From the NCBI RefSeq assembly GCF_023101685.1, contig NZ_CP082164.1:3596001-3660000 (forward strand): 64,000 bases of DNA. The letters are read 5' to 3'. Position numbers and translations under genes: made by a program. The notes beneath the pieces were generated by a model. That model was not told where the DNA came from, made no database searches, and saw nothing but the letters and a program-made list of their open reading frames with translations. Of this stretch, positions 52,775 to 61,219 are shown piece after piece. Origin of the DNA: Bradyrhizobium sp. 186. GTDB taxonomy: Bacteria; Pseudomonadota; Alphaproteobacteria; Rhizobiales; Xanthobacteraceae. Numbering within the stretch: position 1 is the stretch's first letter; every line of letters begins with the position of its first letter.

Positions 52775-53329
52775 TCAGGCGCGGGCCGCGGCACGCCTGC
52801 GGCTGGTGACGATGAGCCGAAGCACGACGTACTGCACGGCAAAGGCCAGGATCTTGGCACCGCCCGCGACGACGGAGATGTAGAGCGCCCACAGCTTCAG
52901 ATCGCCGGTAGAGGCGACCGCGATCGTGCCGGCGCCGATTGCGAACATCAGCGCGGCCCAGGCATAGCCCGCGGCCGTTACATATTCCGGGACGGTCTCG
53001 GTGACGATCGGCGGCATGTAGCGCAGCATCCAACCGCGCTTGAGCATGATGACGCCGATCGCGAAATGCGCGATCGCCGGCTTTGCCAGCATGAAGCGAG
53101 GATCGTTGGTCAGCAGCGTGATCGTGCCCAGCACAACGACGAGCGCGAGGCTCGCATAGGTCATGTAGCTCAGCTGCTGCCCCTTCACGCGGGCGTAGAT
53201 CACCTGTGCGATCGCACCGGCAATCGCCACCGACGTCGCCAGGATCACGTTGTCGGTGATGAGGTAGATGACCAGGAAGATGATGGCCGAGAGGAAGTCG
53301 GAAGCAAGGCGGGCAAATACGTCCTTCAT
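52775..53329 (-). CDS. YciB/IspZ-family inner membrane protein
   Basis: The 184-residue protein has about five membrane helices and follows YciB: FLSAIIFLVIYLITDNVILA, ILATSVAIAGAIAQVIYARV, SLALVVVLGTITLLTNDPRF and KPAIAHFAIGVIML. YciB proteins affect envelope integrity and septation. Here the gene is second in a pair with another membrane protein, downstream of operators shared with a carotenoid oxygenase, so it is probably a specialised paralog. Confidence 0.8.
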   Translation of the reverse strand: MKDVFARLASDFLSAIIFLVIYLITDNVILATSVAIAGAIAQVIYARVKGQQLSYMTYASLALVVVLGTITLLTNDPRFMLAKPAIAHFAIGVIMLKRGWMLRYMPPIVTETVPEYVTAAGYAWAALMFAIGAGTIAVASTGDLKLWALYISVVAGGAKILAFAVQYVVLRLIVTSRRRAAARA

Positions 53330-53341
53330 CGTCGATCCTGC

Positions 53342-53917
53342 TTAGCGAGGGGCGGGCAGTGCGCCAGCCGGCGTACCGTACTTGATCTGGCGATACTCGG
53401 GATACCACTTTGTGAAGTAGATAGCGCTGTTGCGGGCGGTGAAGGCGACCGCAAGACCCGACCAGAGCGGCAGGCCCGGGAAGTAGAGCAGCACGATGTT
53501 GGCGGCCATCATCAACAGCGCGGCGAAGGTCCAGGCGCCGGTGATGATGTAGTTGGCTTGGACGAAGCCGGGTATCGCCGCGGTTTCAGCGGGGACCGAT
53601 TCAAGCGCATATTGCAGCGTGAAGGGACGGCGGATCAGCATCGAGCCAAGCGAGATGACGAAGATGCCGACGTCGACCGATAACTTGACGCCGAGCGTGC
53701 CCAGCGCCGGATCGAGCAACGCGAGGTAGATGCCGATTGCGGCGAACACGATCGCCGAGCCCGAAGCCAGGATCTTCACCGAGCGGCCGCGTGCAACGTC
53801 GATCGCGACTGTGGTGAGACAGATCGCGGAGGCGACGAACACGCTGATCGTGGCCGAGGTCGCGAGCATCAGGAAGGTGTAGGCGCCGTAAGGCGCGAGG
53901 ATCAGGAAAATCGCCAT
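53342..53917 (-). CDS. multi-pass membrane protein of unknown function
   Basis: The 191-residue protein has about six hydrophobic helices (MAIFLILAPYGAYTFLMLAT at the N-terminus, WTFAALLMMAANIVLLYF near 150) and ends KWYPEYRQIKYGTPAGALPA. I do not recognise the family. The YciB-like gene follows 12 bp after it, so they form an operon. Two TetR-type operators lie 22 and 74 bp before its start. Confidence 0.72.
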   Translation of the reverse strand: MAIFLILAPYGAYTFLMLATSATISVFVASAICLTTVAIDVARGRSVKILASGSAIVFAAIGIYLALLDPALGTLGVKLSVDVGIFVISLGSMLIRRPFTLQYALESVPAETAAIPGFVQANYIITGAWTFAALLMMAANIVLLYFPGLPLWSGLAVAFTARNSAIYFTKWYPEYRQIKYGTPAGALPAPR

Positions 53918-53938
53918 GGGCCGCCTCCATTGGGGCCG

Positions 53939-54009
53939 ATCTTTACACTGTCAAGATGAGTAATTAAGACAGAGGGCCGGGTCAAGCGAAATCTTTACAG
54001 TGTCAAAAT
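53939..54009. promoter_or_regulatory. paired TetR-type operators before the membrane-protein operon
   Basis: ATCTTTACACTGTCAAGAT (53939-53957) has 8 of 9 arm positions matching; ATCTTTACAGTGTCAAAAT (53991-54009) has 7 of 9. Starts are 52 bp apart. The first is 22 bp before the membrane-protein ATG. The same 19-bp motif recurs in pair before the carotenoid oxygenase and TetR genes, including the preceding GTCAAGCGAA. Confidence 0.8.
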
Positions 54010-54045
54010 GATGTGAGATCAGGAAATTTGGCTGCGTTTTCAATG

Positions 54046-54167
54046 CCCCCGCCGTCATTCCGGGGCGCGCGCCAGCGCGAACCCGGAATCCATCGGACGG
54101 CAAGGACACACGGCGAAATGGATTCCGGGCTCGCGACTTCGTCGCGCCCCGGAATGACGAGGGGAGA
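54046..54167. repeat. intact REP-like palindromic unit
   Basis: CGTCATTCCGGGGCGCG and CGCGCCCCGGAATGACG are near-perfect inverted ends, and GGAATCCAT/ATGGATTCC an inner pair. Unlike the REPs at 21100, 33601, 37272, 46702 and 51005, it is not interrupted. It lies downstream of the carotenoid oxygenase. Confidence 0.75.
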
Positions 54168-55565
54168 TTACGCCGCCCCCACCCAATTGCCGTGAAAGCC
54201 GTCGGGCACGCGGTGGCCGAGCTGCACCAGCGCGACGGGGCCGGCCTCGACATCGGTGGCATTGAACACGGCGAGGTCGCTGCGGTTGTCACGCGCACGC
54301 CAGACCACGGCGAGCAGCCAGCCTTCTCCTTCCGCAGCGTCCTTCGACCGCTCGACGAAGACCGGCTCGGAGATGGTGTCGCCGGCCGGCAGTAGATAAT
54401 GGCCGAGCCGCCTGCCGGCGCCGTCGACATGGACGACGCCGGACAGCGCGCCGAACGTCGGCAGCCTCGGATTGGCGCAGGCGTACCAGCCGTGACGGCT
54501 CTTCAGTCCGGCGCGGCGGTCGTCGATGCGCGGGAATTCGCCGGTGAGATCGTCCAGATAGGTCTGCTGAAAGCGGTCGGTATTCCCGGCGAGGTCGAAC
54601 GTCCAGCGGCAGTGACGCGCGCGCGACTTCTCGGGATCCGTCGGCCGTCCGTCGGGATGCGGAAACAGCGGTGCCTCCTCGAACTGCATGACGTCGGCGA
54701 TGATGCGATCGCCGTCCTCCCAGGCGTTCATGACATGGAAGACGTAGCAGGCTTCAGCGCGAAACCAGACGATGTCCTTCGCTGTACCCTTGCGCTTCAT
54801 CACGCCGACATAGGCGCCTTTGTCCGGCTCCCAGGCATAAGGCGGCCGCCCGCTTGTCGCGCGCTCCATGCTGCCGGTGATGGGGAGGATCGGAAACAGC
54901 ACATGGTTTGCGGTGACGATGAAGTCATGCACCATGCTGGCATAGGGGGCTTCGAAACGCTCGAAGCGCGTTGCCTTGCCCGACGCGTCGATCGATCCGT
55001 AGGAGAGGGCGGATGTCAGCGGCCCCGCGGCGTTGTAGCCGAAGAACACGAGCTCACCGGTCGTGGGATCGATCTTCGGATGCGCCGTGAAGCTGCCGGC
55101 GACGCGGCCCTGATAGTTGTGGTAGCCGCGGGTCGCGAGCGTGCCAGGCTCGATCTCGGTCGGCAGATGCGCTTCCTCCAGCGCCAGCAGCTTGCCGGCG
55201 TGGAAGATGATGTTGGTGTTGGCGACGCCGCTGTCGGTGAGGTTCGCCGGCGCATCCGGCAGCTTGCGGCCGAAGCCGCCGAACAGCGCGCGGCCGGAAT
55301 CGTGCTCGGCCAGCCATTTTGGGGTGCGGATCCAGCGGTTGCGGTAGCTGGCGCGCCCCTGATCGAGATGAAACGCGTGCAGCATGCCGTCGCCGACGAA
55401 CCAGTGCGCGCCGGGAGAGTTGAACTGTGGATTGGGGCCGTTGCGATAAAGCGTGCCGTTCAGCTCGCGCGGCAATTCGCCGACGATCTTGAGGAAGGGC
55501 GCGTCGGCCTCGAACGGGATCGGCCCGAGATTGTTGCGGCGCTCAGTGACGGCGACCTGCTGCAC
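54168..55565 (-). CDS. carotenoid oxygenase family dioxygenase
   Basis: The 465-residue protein belongs to the carotenoid/lignostilbene cleavage oxygenases. Four iron-ligand histidines are visible: H162 (FTAHPKIDP), H213 (MVHDFIVT), H277 (YVFHVMNAWEDGD) and H458 (GFHGNWV). These non-haem iron enzymes split a C=C bond of polyenes or stilbenes with O2. The start is GTG 55565 with GGGAGGA at good spacing. It is divergent from a TetR regulator, with operators between them. No carotenoid synthesis gene is near, so an apocarotenoid or lignin-derived stilbene is possible. Confidence 0.9.
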   Translation of the reverse strand: MQQVAVTERRNNLGPIPFEADAPFLKIVGELPRELNGTLYRNGPNPQFNSPGAHWFVGDGMLHAFHLDQGRASYRNRWIRTPKWLAEHDSGRALFGGFGRKLPDAPANLTDSGVANTNIIFHAGKLLALEEAHLPTEIEPGTLATRGYHNYQGRVAGSFTAHPKIDPTTGELVFFGYNAAGPLTSALSYGSIDASGKATRFERFEAPYASMVHDFIVTANHVLFPILPITGSMERATSGRPPYAWEPDKGAYVGVMKRKGTAKDIVWFRAEACYVFHVMNAWEDGDRIIADVMQFEEAPLFPHPDGRPTDPEKSRARHCRWTFDLAGNTDRFQQTYLDDLTGEFPRIDDRRAGLKSRHGWYACANPRLPTFGALSGVVHVDGAGRRLGHYLLPAGDTISEPVFVERSKDAAEGEGWLLAVVWRARDNRSDLAVFNATDVEAGPVALVQLGHRVPDGFHGNWVGAA

Positions 55566-55582
55566 GGCGTATTCCTCCCTAT

Positions 55583-55654
55583 ATCTTTACATCGTAAAGA
55601 TTAGATAATGCCGATAGCGGTACCCGTCAAGCGAAATCTTTACACTGTCAATAT
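55583..55654. promoter_or_regulatory. paired TetR-type operators in the carotenoid oxygenase/TetR divergent promoter
   Basis: ATCTTTACATCGTAAAGAT (55583-55601) has 8 of 9 arm positions matching and ATCTTTACACTGTCAATAT (55636-55654) has 7 of 9; starts are 53 bp apart. They lie 18 bp before the oxygenase GTG and 21 bp before the TetR ATG, well placed to repress both. Confidence 0.82.
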
Positions 55655-55674
55655 TGCGTCCTATAGCTTGTGCC

Positions 55675-56400
55675 ATGACCAAGACCGAAGCAGCCCGCCG
55701 CCCGCGCAATCCGAGAAAGACATCGTCAGCATCGAGCGCACCGGCCCGTCCCGCGCGTCGCCCGGCGAGTTCGAAGACCGAGACGCCGTATCACCACGGC
55801 GCCCTGCGCGAGGCGCTGCTCCAGGCCGCCGAACGGGTGCTGGAGCGCGAGGGCCTCGCCGGTCTGACATTGCGCGCGGTGGCACGCGAGGCCGGAGTGT
55901 CGCATGCCGCGCCGACGCATCATTTCGGCGATCTCACTGGGCTCGTCAGCGAGCTCGCGGCCATCGGATTCCGCCAGTTCAACGCGGCGATGGTCTCGGC
56001 CTGTGATGCCGCCGCCACGGCGCTCGAGCGCCTGCTCGCGCGGCCGAAAGCCTATGTCGCCTACGCTCAGGCCCATCCCGGCATGTACGGTCTGATGTTC
56101 CGCACCGAGCGTCTCGACTATTCCAGACCCTCGCTGCACGAGGCCGCCGAGGCCTCGTTCGCCGGGCTCGCGAATGCCATCGGCGCGATGCGGCAGGAGC
56201 AGATCAGCGAAGATGCGCTGACGCTGAACCAGGGTGCGGCGATCGCGCGCGCCTGGTCGATGGTGCACGGCTTCACCATGCTGCTGCTCGACGGTCGGCT
56301 CGAGGATATTTTGGAGCGCCTGCCCGAGGGCACGACGGCTGAGCAGCTCTTTGAGACGATGCTGATGTCGCCGATGAGCGGGAAGCTGCCGGGCCCCTGA
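55675..56400 (+). CDS. TetR-family transcriptional regulator
   Basis: The 241-residue protein has a basic N-terminal extension of about 40 residues (TKTEAARRPRNPRKTSSASS). The TetR helix-turn-helix follows (HGALREALLQAAERVLEREG, LTLRAVAREAGVSHAAPTHH), then a WHG-type C-terminal ligand domain (ARPKAYVAYAQAHPGMYGLM, ARAWSMVHGFTMLLLDGRLE). ATG 55675 lies 21 bp after an operator copy, suggesting autoregulation. Its likely regulon is itself, the carotenoid oxygenase and the membrane pair ending at 53917. The effector is unknown. Confidence 0.9.
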   Translation: MTKTEAARRPRNPRKTSSASSAPARPARRPASSKTETPYHHGALREALLQAAERVLEREGLAGLTLRAVAREAGVSHAAPTHHFGDLTGLVSELAAIGFRQFNAAMVSACDAAATALERLLARPKAYVAYAQAHPGMYGLMFRTERLDYSRPSLHEAAEASFAGLANAIGAMRQEQISEDALTLNQGAAIARAWSMVHGFTMLLLDGRLEDILERLPEGTTAEQLFETMLMSPMSGKLPGP

Positions 56401-56452
56401 TCGAACCGGTCGAACGCCTGCTGGCGCGCTATCGCCGCACCAAGGCGAGCGC

Positions 56453-57061
56453 CTAGCGCCTAGTGACGAGTTCGACCGCACGACCGCTCGTGCCGACGAT
56501 CTTCACTTCGTCCTTGCCGCAGTGGAAGCCGCGCGCGAACTCATCCGCGGCCTTGCGGGCGAGCTCGTTGGCATTCGGATTGGCAACGGCATCGACATAG
56601 GCGACGTGGCAGACCGGGCCAGGCGGCAGCCGCGTCACGACGAGCATGGCCTTGGTGTTCGGCCGTCCCTGCTTGTCGAGATCGGACCCGTCGGCGATGT
56701 GCCAGCGCTGGATGATCGCAAAGGGCTTTGCGCCCGCAGCGCGCCATTCGACGGTGGTTTCGGATGAGTTGAATGGACCGAACCAGACCTTTTCCGCCGG
56801 TTCCTCGGCCGCGACCTTGCGATTGCGGCCAACCGAGACGACTTCGCGCAAATCATCCTCGGCGATCAGGACCACGAGACCGGCCTTGCCCGAACACACC
56901 CGCGTGGTGCTGCCGTCGAGGTCGCTGGGCTTGCCAACCTGGCGGCAATTCTTTGGCGCGGTGGAGGTATAGGTGCTGCCCAGCGATTGGGCGCCGGCGC
57001 AACCGAGGCCGGTGCACATGAGCAACACAGTCAGATATAGCGTTGCGATGCGGGTCATCAT
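56453..57061 (-). CDS. exported hypothetical protein
   Basis: The 202-residue precursor starts MMTRIATLYLTVLLMCTGLG with a signal peptide ending near AGAQS. LGCAG could serve as a weak lipobox. The mature part has cysteines at PKNCRQ, RVCSGK, PVCHVA and GFHCGK, suggesting disulphides, and a beta-rich core (KVWFGPFNSSETTVEWRAAG). I do not recognise a characterised family. Confidence 0.72.
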   Translation of the reverse strand: MMTRIATLYLTVLLMCTGLGCAGAQSLGSTYTSTAPKNCRQVGKPSDLDGSTTRVCSGKAGLVVLIAEDDLREVVSVGRNRKVAAEEPAEKVWFGPFNSSETTVEWRAAGAKPFAIIQRWHIADGSDLDKQGRPNTKAMLVVTRLPPGPVCHVAYVDAVANPNANELARKAADEFARGFHCGKDEVKIVGTSGRAVELVTRR

Positions 57062-57221
57062 GAGGCTCTGCTGCAACGGAACTCGCTCCATTTGACGTGT
57101 TCATTGTGGGCAAGGTTCAAACAAGCCCGGGAGATACCTGACAGGGGCGCGGAATCGTTCTAGAAGAGCGACTTCGCTTGGGCTTCATCGAGCCTTGTTC
57201 GCGTCCTCTGTTCTACTGATC

Positions 57222-57788
57222 ATGCCAGCCACCTCGTCGAACAAACCTTATCGCGTCGGCCGCTCCAAGACCGGACTCGGCCTCTTCGCCACCAAACCAA
57301 TCAAGAAGGGGACCCGAATCGTCCGCTATTTCGGGCCGATCCTGGATTCGCGCATCCCCGCGCAGGATGACATCGAGAACAAGTACCTGTTCGAGCTTAA
57401 CGGCCGCTGGACCATCGACGGCTCGGTGCGTAAGAACCTCGCCCGCTACATCAACCATTCCTGCCGGCCCAACGCCGAATCCGACGTCCGTCCGCGCGAG
57501 CGCAAGGTCTATATCCGCGCCATCAAGCACATCGAGCCCGGCGACGAGATCAACTACGACTACGGCACCGATTATTTCAAAGCCTATCTGAAGCCGATCG
57601 GCTGCAAGTGCGAGTCTTGCGAGAAGAAGCGCAAGAAGCTGCGTGCCGAGGCGCGGGCCGAACGCGCCAAGGTGAAGGCGCGCGCGGAGCGCAAGGCCGA
57701 GAAGGCTGCGGGCAAGGCCCCGGCCGCGAAGAAGAAAAAGCTGAACGGCAAGCATTTCGACGGCAAGGTCGGGCGCTCGCGGGCGTAG
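57222..57788 (+). CDS. SET-domain protein-lysine methyltransferase-like protein
   Basis: The 188-residue protein contains a compact SET domain: YRVGRSKTGLGLFATKPIKK, the pseudoknot motif ARYINHSCRPNAESDV, GDEINYDYGTDYF and a post-SET-like CKCESC with three cysteines. A Lys/Arg/Ala-rich tail of about 50 residues follows, resembling a histone-like or nucleic-acid-binding segment. SAM-dependent lysine methylation is expected; the target is unknown. ATG 57222 removes nine residues from the longest frame. Bacterial SET proteins are sparse and often horizontally acquired. Confidence 0.88.
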   Translation: MPATSSNKPYRVGRSKTGLGLFATKPIKKGTRIVRYFGPILDSRIPAQDDIENKYLFELNGRWTIDGSVRKNLARYINHSCRPNAESDVRPRERKVYIRAIKHIEPGDEINYDYGTDYFKAYLKPIGCKCESCEKKRKKLRAEARAERAKVKARAERKAEKAAGKAPAAKKKKLNGKHFDGKVGRSRA

Positions 57789-57799
57789 CCACCGCTCCG

Positions 57800-57905
57800 C
57801 CGTCATGCCCCGCGAAGGCGGGGCATCCAGTACGCTGTGGCGTCTCCATAAACAATGACTGTCTCTGGAATACTGGGTCGCCCGGCCAAGCCGAGCGACG
57901 ACTGC
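57800..57905. repeat. REP-like palindromic unit downstream of the SET gene
   Basis: CGTCATGCCCCGCGAAGGCGGGGCAT contains GCCCCGC-GAAG-GCGGGGC; a second palindrome, TCGCCCGGCCAAGCCGAGCGA, ends the unit. It is of the same general design as the unit at 33601-33696 and is uninterrupted. Confidence 0.65.
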
Positions 57906-57931
57906 TCGTGGTGGGCCGGTCGGGCCAAGCG

Positions 57932-58330
57932 TCATGCCATTGCGGCATTCCCACTCCTCCGCAAGCCCACATATTGCAGCTCGGCGAACACACCCGTGGC
58001 GATCGCCTGTGCGACGACCATGATCTCGCCGGCGAGGTTCGGCGACACCGCACCCGAGAGCAGCAGCGCGATGCTGCCGACCGTCCAGGCTGCATTGCCG
58101 ACCACAACCAGGAGGACAAGTGGCTTCGGCACCGCTGCGCGCGAGGCGAGCCAGCCGACCAGCGCAGTGTAGGCGATCAGGAACAGGCCGGTCTCGCGCA
58201 GGAGCGCTTCAGGCAGATTGAACAGCGTCGCAAACGCGTTTGCACCGAAGGTGAATCCGAGGGCAGCGACGCCGCTGAAGACAGCGTCGGCGAGCAGGGC
58301 GCGGCGAAGGAAAGTGGATGCATCAATCAT
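57932..58330 (-). CDS. small multi-pass membrane protein
   Basis: The 132-residue protein has about four membrane helices (FLRRALLADAVFSGVAALGF, GLFLIAYTALVGWLASRAAV, PLVLLVVVGNAAWTVGSIAL and AGEIMVVAQAIATGVFAELQ). ATG 58330 has GGAGATCC upstream. A 78-residue gene ends 40 bp upstream on the same strand, probably cotranscribed. Function unknown. Confidence 0.75.
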   Translation of the reverse strand: MIDASTFLRRALLADAVFSGVAALGFTFGANAFATLFNLPEALLRETGLFLIAYTALVGWLASRAAVPKPLVLLVVVGNAAWTVGSIALLLSGAVSPNLAGEIMVVAQAIATGVFAELQYVGLRRSGNAAMA

Positions 58331-58370
58331 CGTAGGATCTCCATGTCTGGTTGGGCTTCGGGGTGAAAAC

Positions 58371-58607
58371 TCAGCGCAGTCCGTGCCACCAGGCCCGGAG
58401 CAGGCGGGCGAGGCGGAAGGGGCAGAGGCTGTTGGCGACGCCATGTTCGAAAGCGACGACCTGCGCGACGACATAGTCGCCGGTCGAATGCACCAACGGC
58501 TCGGGCATGTTGAGACCGCGAGCCAGCATCCGGGTTGCAAATGTCGCGGCCCAGGGAAGAAGGTGGTCTGCAAGGGTGCGATAGAGCAGCAGCGCGATCA
58601 TGGTCAT
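58371..58607 (-). CDS. small hypothetical protein
   Basis: The 78-residue frame starts MTMIALLLYRTLADHLLPWA with GAGGAG just upstream and ends RLARLLRAWWHGLR. It has one amphipathic or weak membrane helix at the start. The composition is protein-like and it precedes a small membrane-protein gene. No family recognised. Confidence 0.55.
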   Translation of the reverse strand: MTMIALLLYRTLADHLLPWAATFATRMLARGLNMPEPLVHSTGDYVVAQVVAFEHGVANSLCPFRLARLLRAWWHGLR

Positions 58608-58893
58608 CTCCTCTGCTGCGGAAGATGCGCCGGCCCAAGGCCCAATTCGATTACCTCAGGGGTAAGAAAGGCACTTATTCAAGATAGTTCTTAGATGTTC
58701 TCTGCTGTTCGCGAGGCGCGCAAAATCCCTTGAAAAACAGGCGCTTCCACGTACGTTGCTGTCTATCACTGTTTGTTCTCATTCGCCCCCAGCCGTCCGA
58801 TTTGTTGGTATTTTTGTTGGTATCTTTGGTATCGGGAGAACAAACGTTCTCGGCCACTTGTGATATTCCGAACAAGAAGGAAATCCGAAGGAG

Positions 58894-59868
58894 ATGGCAC
58901 GCAACAAGGATGAGAAGGCCAACCCAGAGCAGATCAGGAACGACCTCGACTGCCGCGCCGCTCGACCGAAATTTGAGAACGGCGCGTGGAGCGCCACTAA
59001 GATTTCCGACGTGACCGGGGGCGGTCTTCATCTATTGGTCACGCCCGACTCGAACAGGCCGGGGGAGGCCGGTTCCAAACTCTGGCGGATCGCCTATCGC
59101 TTTCACGGCAGGCAGAAGACCTACTCCGTCGGGCCTTACGGCAACGGGAACGACGGCACCGTCTCGCTCGCCACGGCTCGCCAAAAACGCGACGCCGCAA
59201 GGGTCCTGCTCGCACAAGACCCCCCGGTCGACCCGTCGATCGAAAAGCAATTCAAACGGCATCGCCAGGCAGCTGAGCGCCCTTTCGGCGTGTGGGTCGA
59301 CGAATGGCTTGCGGAGAAGAAGACCGAGAAGATCAAGCGTGGCAGACTTGTCACCGTGCGCAGTCCCGAAACGATCGCCCTACTCGAAAGATGGGCTGGT
59401 TATCTGAAGGATCGTTTCGGCAAGCTCTTCCGGCAAGACATCAAACGCCCCGACGTGCTTGCCTTCTTTCGGGCAATGCAGGCTGAAGGAGGCTAGAGAC
59501 CCGCGATCGGGTCCACAGTATCGGTGAGCAAGTTTGCGACTACGCCGACCTTGAAGGCGATGGCTACAATCCGTTCCGTGCCTGCAAGAAGCAACTCACT
59601 ATCAACGTCTCGACACCACGGCCCGGCGTCACTGAGCCGCAGGATGTCGTTCGTCTCTTCAGACTGATCATGCCGCCATGGGAGAAGGCCAGATTTGGCG
59701 ACGTGGTCGGTGATGCCCTTCGGGTCGATGCATTGACGATTCCTCGCCCCGGCATGATCAACGACATGGAATGGGCTGAAGTCGATTGGGATGCCAAACG
59801 ATGGACCATACCGGCGGCAAAGATGAAAACCGGATGGGACCATGTCGTGCCGCTGTCGCGGCAAGAAG
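58894..59868 (+). pseudogene. tyrosine integrase of genomic-island type, frameshifted and truncated
   Basis: The first part (58894-59496) encodes a DUF4102-type arm-binding domain (GGGLHLLVTPDSNR, YRFHGRQKTYSVGPYGNGND, ATARQKRDAARVLLAQ) and a core-binding domain ending FFRAMQAEGG before a stop. From about 59520 another frame continues the family sequence (GEQVCDYADLEGDGYNPF, RLFRLIMPPWEKARFGDVVG, DMEWAEVDWDAKRWTIPAAK, KTGWDHVVPLSRQ). The catalytic HxxR and Tyr regions are missing. A frameshift near 59500 plus a 3' truncation inactivated it. I see no tRNA or att duplication beside it. Confidence 0.85.
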
Positions 59869-60742
59869 GCTCTGCGTCAATTCATTCAATCACGGCGTTC
59901 GCTCGTCATTCTAGTGAAAGCATGGAAAGCTTCGAGTATTTTGGGACAGCTGAAGGAGTAGAGGATCATTGTGAGCTAGTGAGATCGGAGAAGAACATAG
60001 GGATCATTTTCCGGTGACCGGCTTTTCGTGTCATCTTTTGGCGTGACCAATTTTGTTGAATGCGTATCAAGCCGTCCAATGATGGATTGGAGCGAGAGTT
60101 CAAGTTTTTCAATCGGTTAGGGAGCTGCGTGTGCACGACGTGTGCACCGGGAGATCAAGAGAAATCTTGCGATAGCCAACGTGAGCAAGCCCTTTGAAGT
60201 GGGAGAGGCAGCGCGGGTAGGAGACGTGCACCACAAAGAATCCCCGAGGGCAGGGGAGACGTGCGGGTGCCGACGAGCAGATTCAGTTGCCGAAGGTGGA
60301 AAGGCTCACCCCTTCAGCGGCGTTCGCATAGCTCCGCTCAATCCGGCACGGCGGGCGGAACGCCTTCAAGGTGCGGCTGCTCGAATGACCTGAACTGACT
60401 GTCCTTCGGTTGAAGCGGTCGGACTCACTCGAGACCCGAAGGGCAATGCGCGGCTCGGCCGAGAAGCTGCCGCATCGTGCTCACGTGACCGTTGAGACGT
60501 TGCGGCCTCTGGCGATCGTTGTCGCCTCGCTGGTTTTCAACGGTGGTCGCCCATTCTTGGCTAACGTCCGCTGGCAGCTCTTCGAGATTGCCAGGAAGAC
60601 GATTGCCAGCATGGACACAGGTTCATGGCGGGCCCGCTGCACGGAACTGGCCCGCGAGCATCGAGGCAATTGCGGCAAACCCATCCTAGAGTTTTCTTCG
60701 GTCACGGGCTAGAAGCGGCGGGATGCAACGCCCTCCCTTCGT
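59869..60742. other. decayed region without supported genes
   Basis: About 870 bp. Short frames at 60142-60393 and 60410-60712 lack ribosome sites and recognisable motifs. The stretch has locally lower GC (for example 59930-60160) than the flagellar region. It looks like a remnant of an island associated with the broken integrase. Confidence 0.5.
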
Positions 60743-60985
60743 GCGCTAAGCCGACAGGAACTTGGTCAGAAGCGCCGTTGTGTCGGTGGGGTTTTCCTCA
60801 GGAAAAAAGTGACCGCCCTTGACGGCCTGGCCATGCACATCATCGGCCCACTTTCTCCAGACACCCAATGCGCCCCCATCCGGCTCGCAGAATGTATCGA
60901 GTGGTCCGCCGGAAGCCCACAGATGCGGCATCGGGCACTTGATGCGCCGGCCTTCCTTCTGATCGGCCTTGTCGCTCGATATTCA
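60743..60985 (-). pseudogene. C-terminal fragment of an alpha/beta hydrolase (haloacetate-dehalogenase type)
   Basis: About 75 residues remain: KADQKEGRRIKCPMPHLWAS, GGPLDTFCEPDGGALGVWRK, WADDVHGQAVKGGHFFPEEN and a short helix to FLSA. GGHFFPEENP is the C-terminal His region of this dehalogenase-like subgroup. An in-frame stop lies just upstream at about 60985 and the N-terminal nucleophile domain is absent. Confidence 0.75.
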
Positions 60986-61031
60986 GAGTTGCGGCCGCGC
61001 GGTACTCCATCTCAGATGAGCCTACTTGCAA

Positions 61032-61118
61032 TGTTTAGTATCTCGTGGTTCACTAAACAAATCGAGGCTGCCTGAATCCCTAAGAATTCCGGCAGGCGCG
61101 AGGAAACGTCCGTTTAGT
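61032..61118. promoter_or_regulatory. inverted repeat operator upstream of the sugar ABC transporter
   Basis: TGTTTAGT (61032-61039) and ACTAAACA (61052-61059) form a perfect 8-bp inverted repeat with a 12-bp spacer. A third half-site, GTTTAGT, is at 61112-61118, about 100 bp before the binding-protein start. A local repressor or activator is likely; none is encoded in the window next to it. Confidence 0.6.
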
Positions 61119-61219
61119 CATTCAGCCCGTCAAGGACTGTGTCGCTCTGCTCGAAGCATTCGAGCGGGTTGGAAAGTCGTGCCATGTCGATGGCCGGCAC
61201 CACTGGGAGGGAAAGCGTA

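Noticed and set aside
58608..58893. tRNA or att site upstream of the integrase
   Set aside because: The sequence has TTTGTTGGTATTTTTGTTGG-type repeats but no tRNA 3' end or T-arm consensus; no matching repeat was found on the far side.
60410..60712. 100-codon frame in the decayed region
   Set aside because: No ribosome site, no recognisable motif and equally long frames on the other strand.
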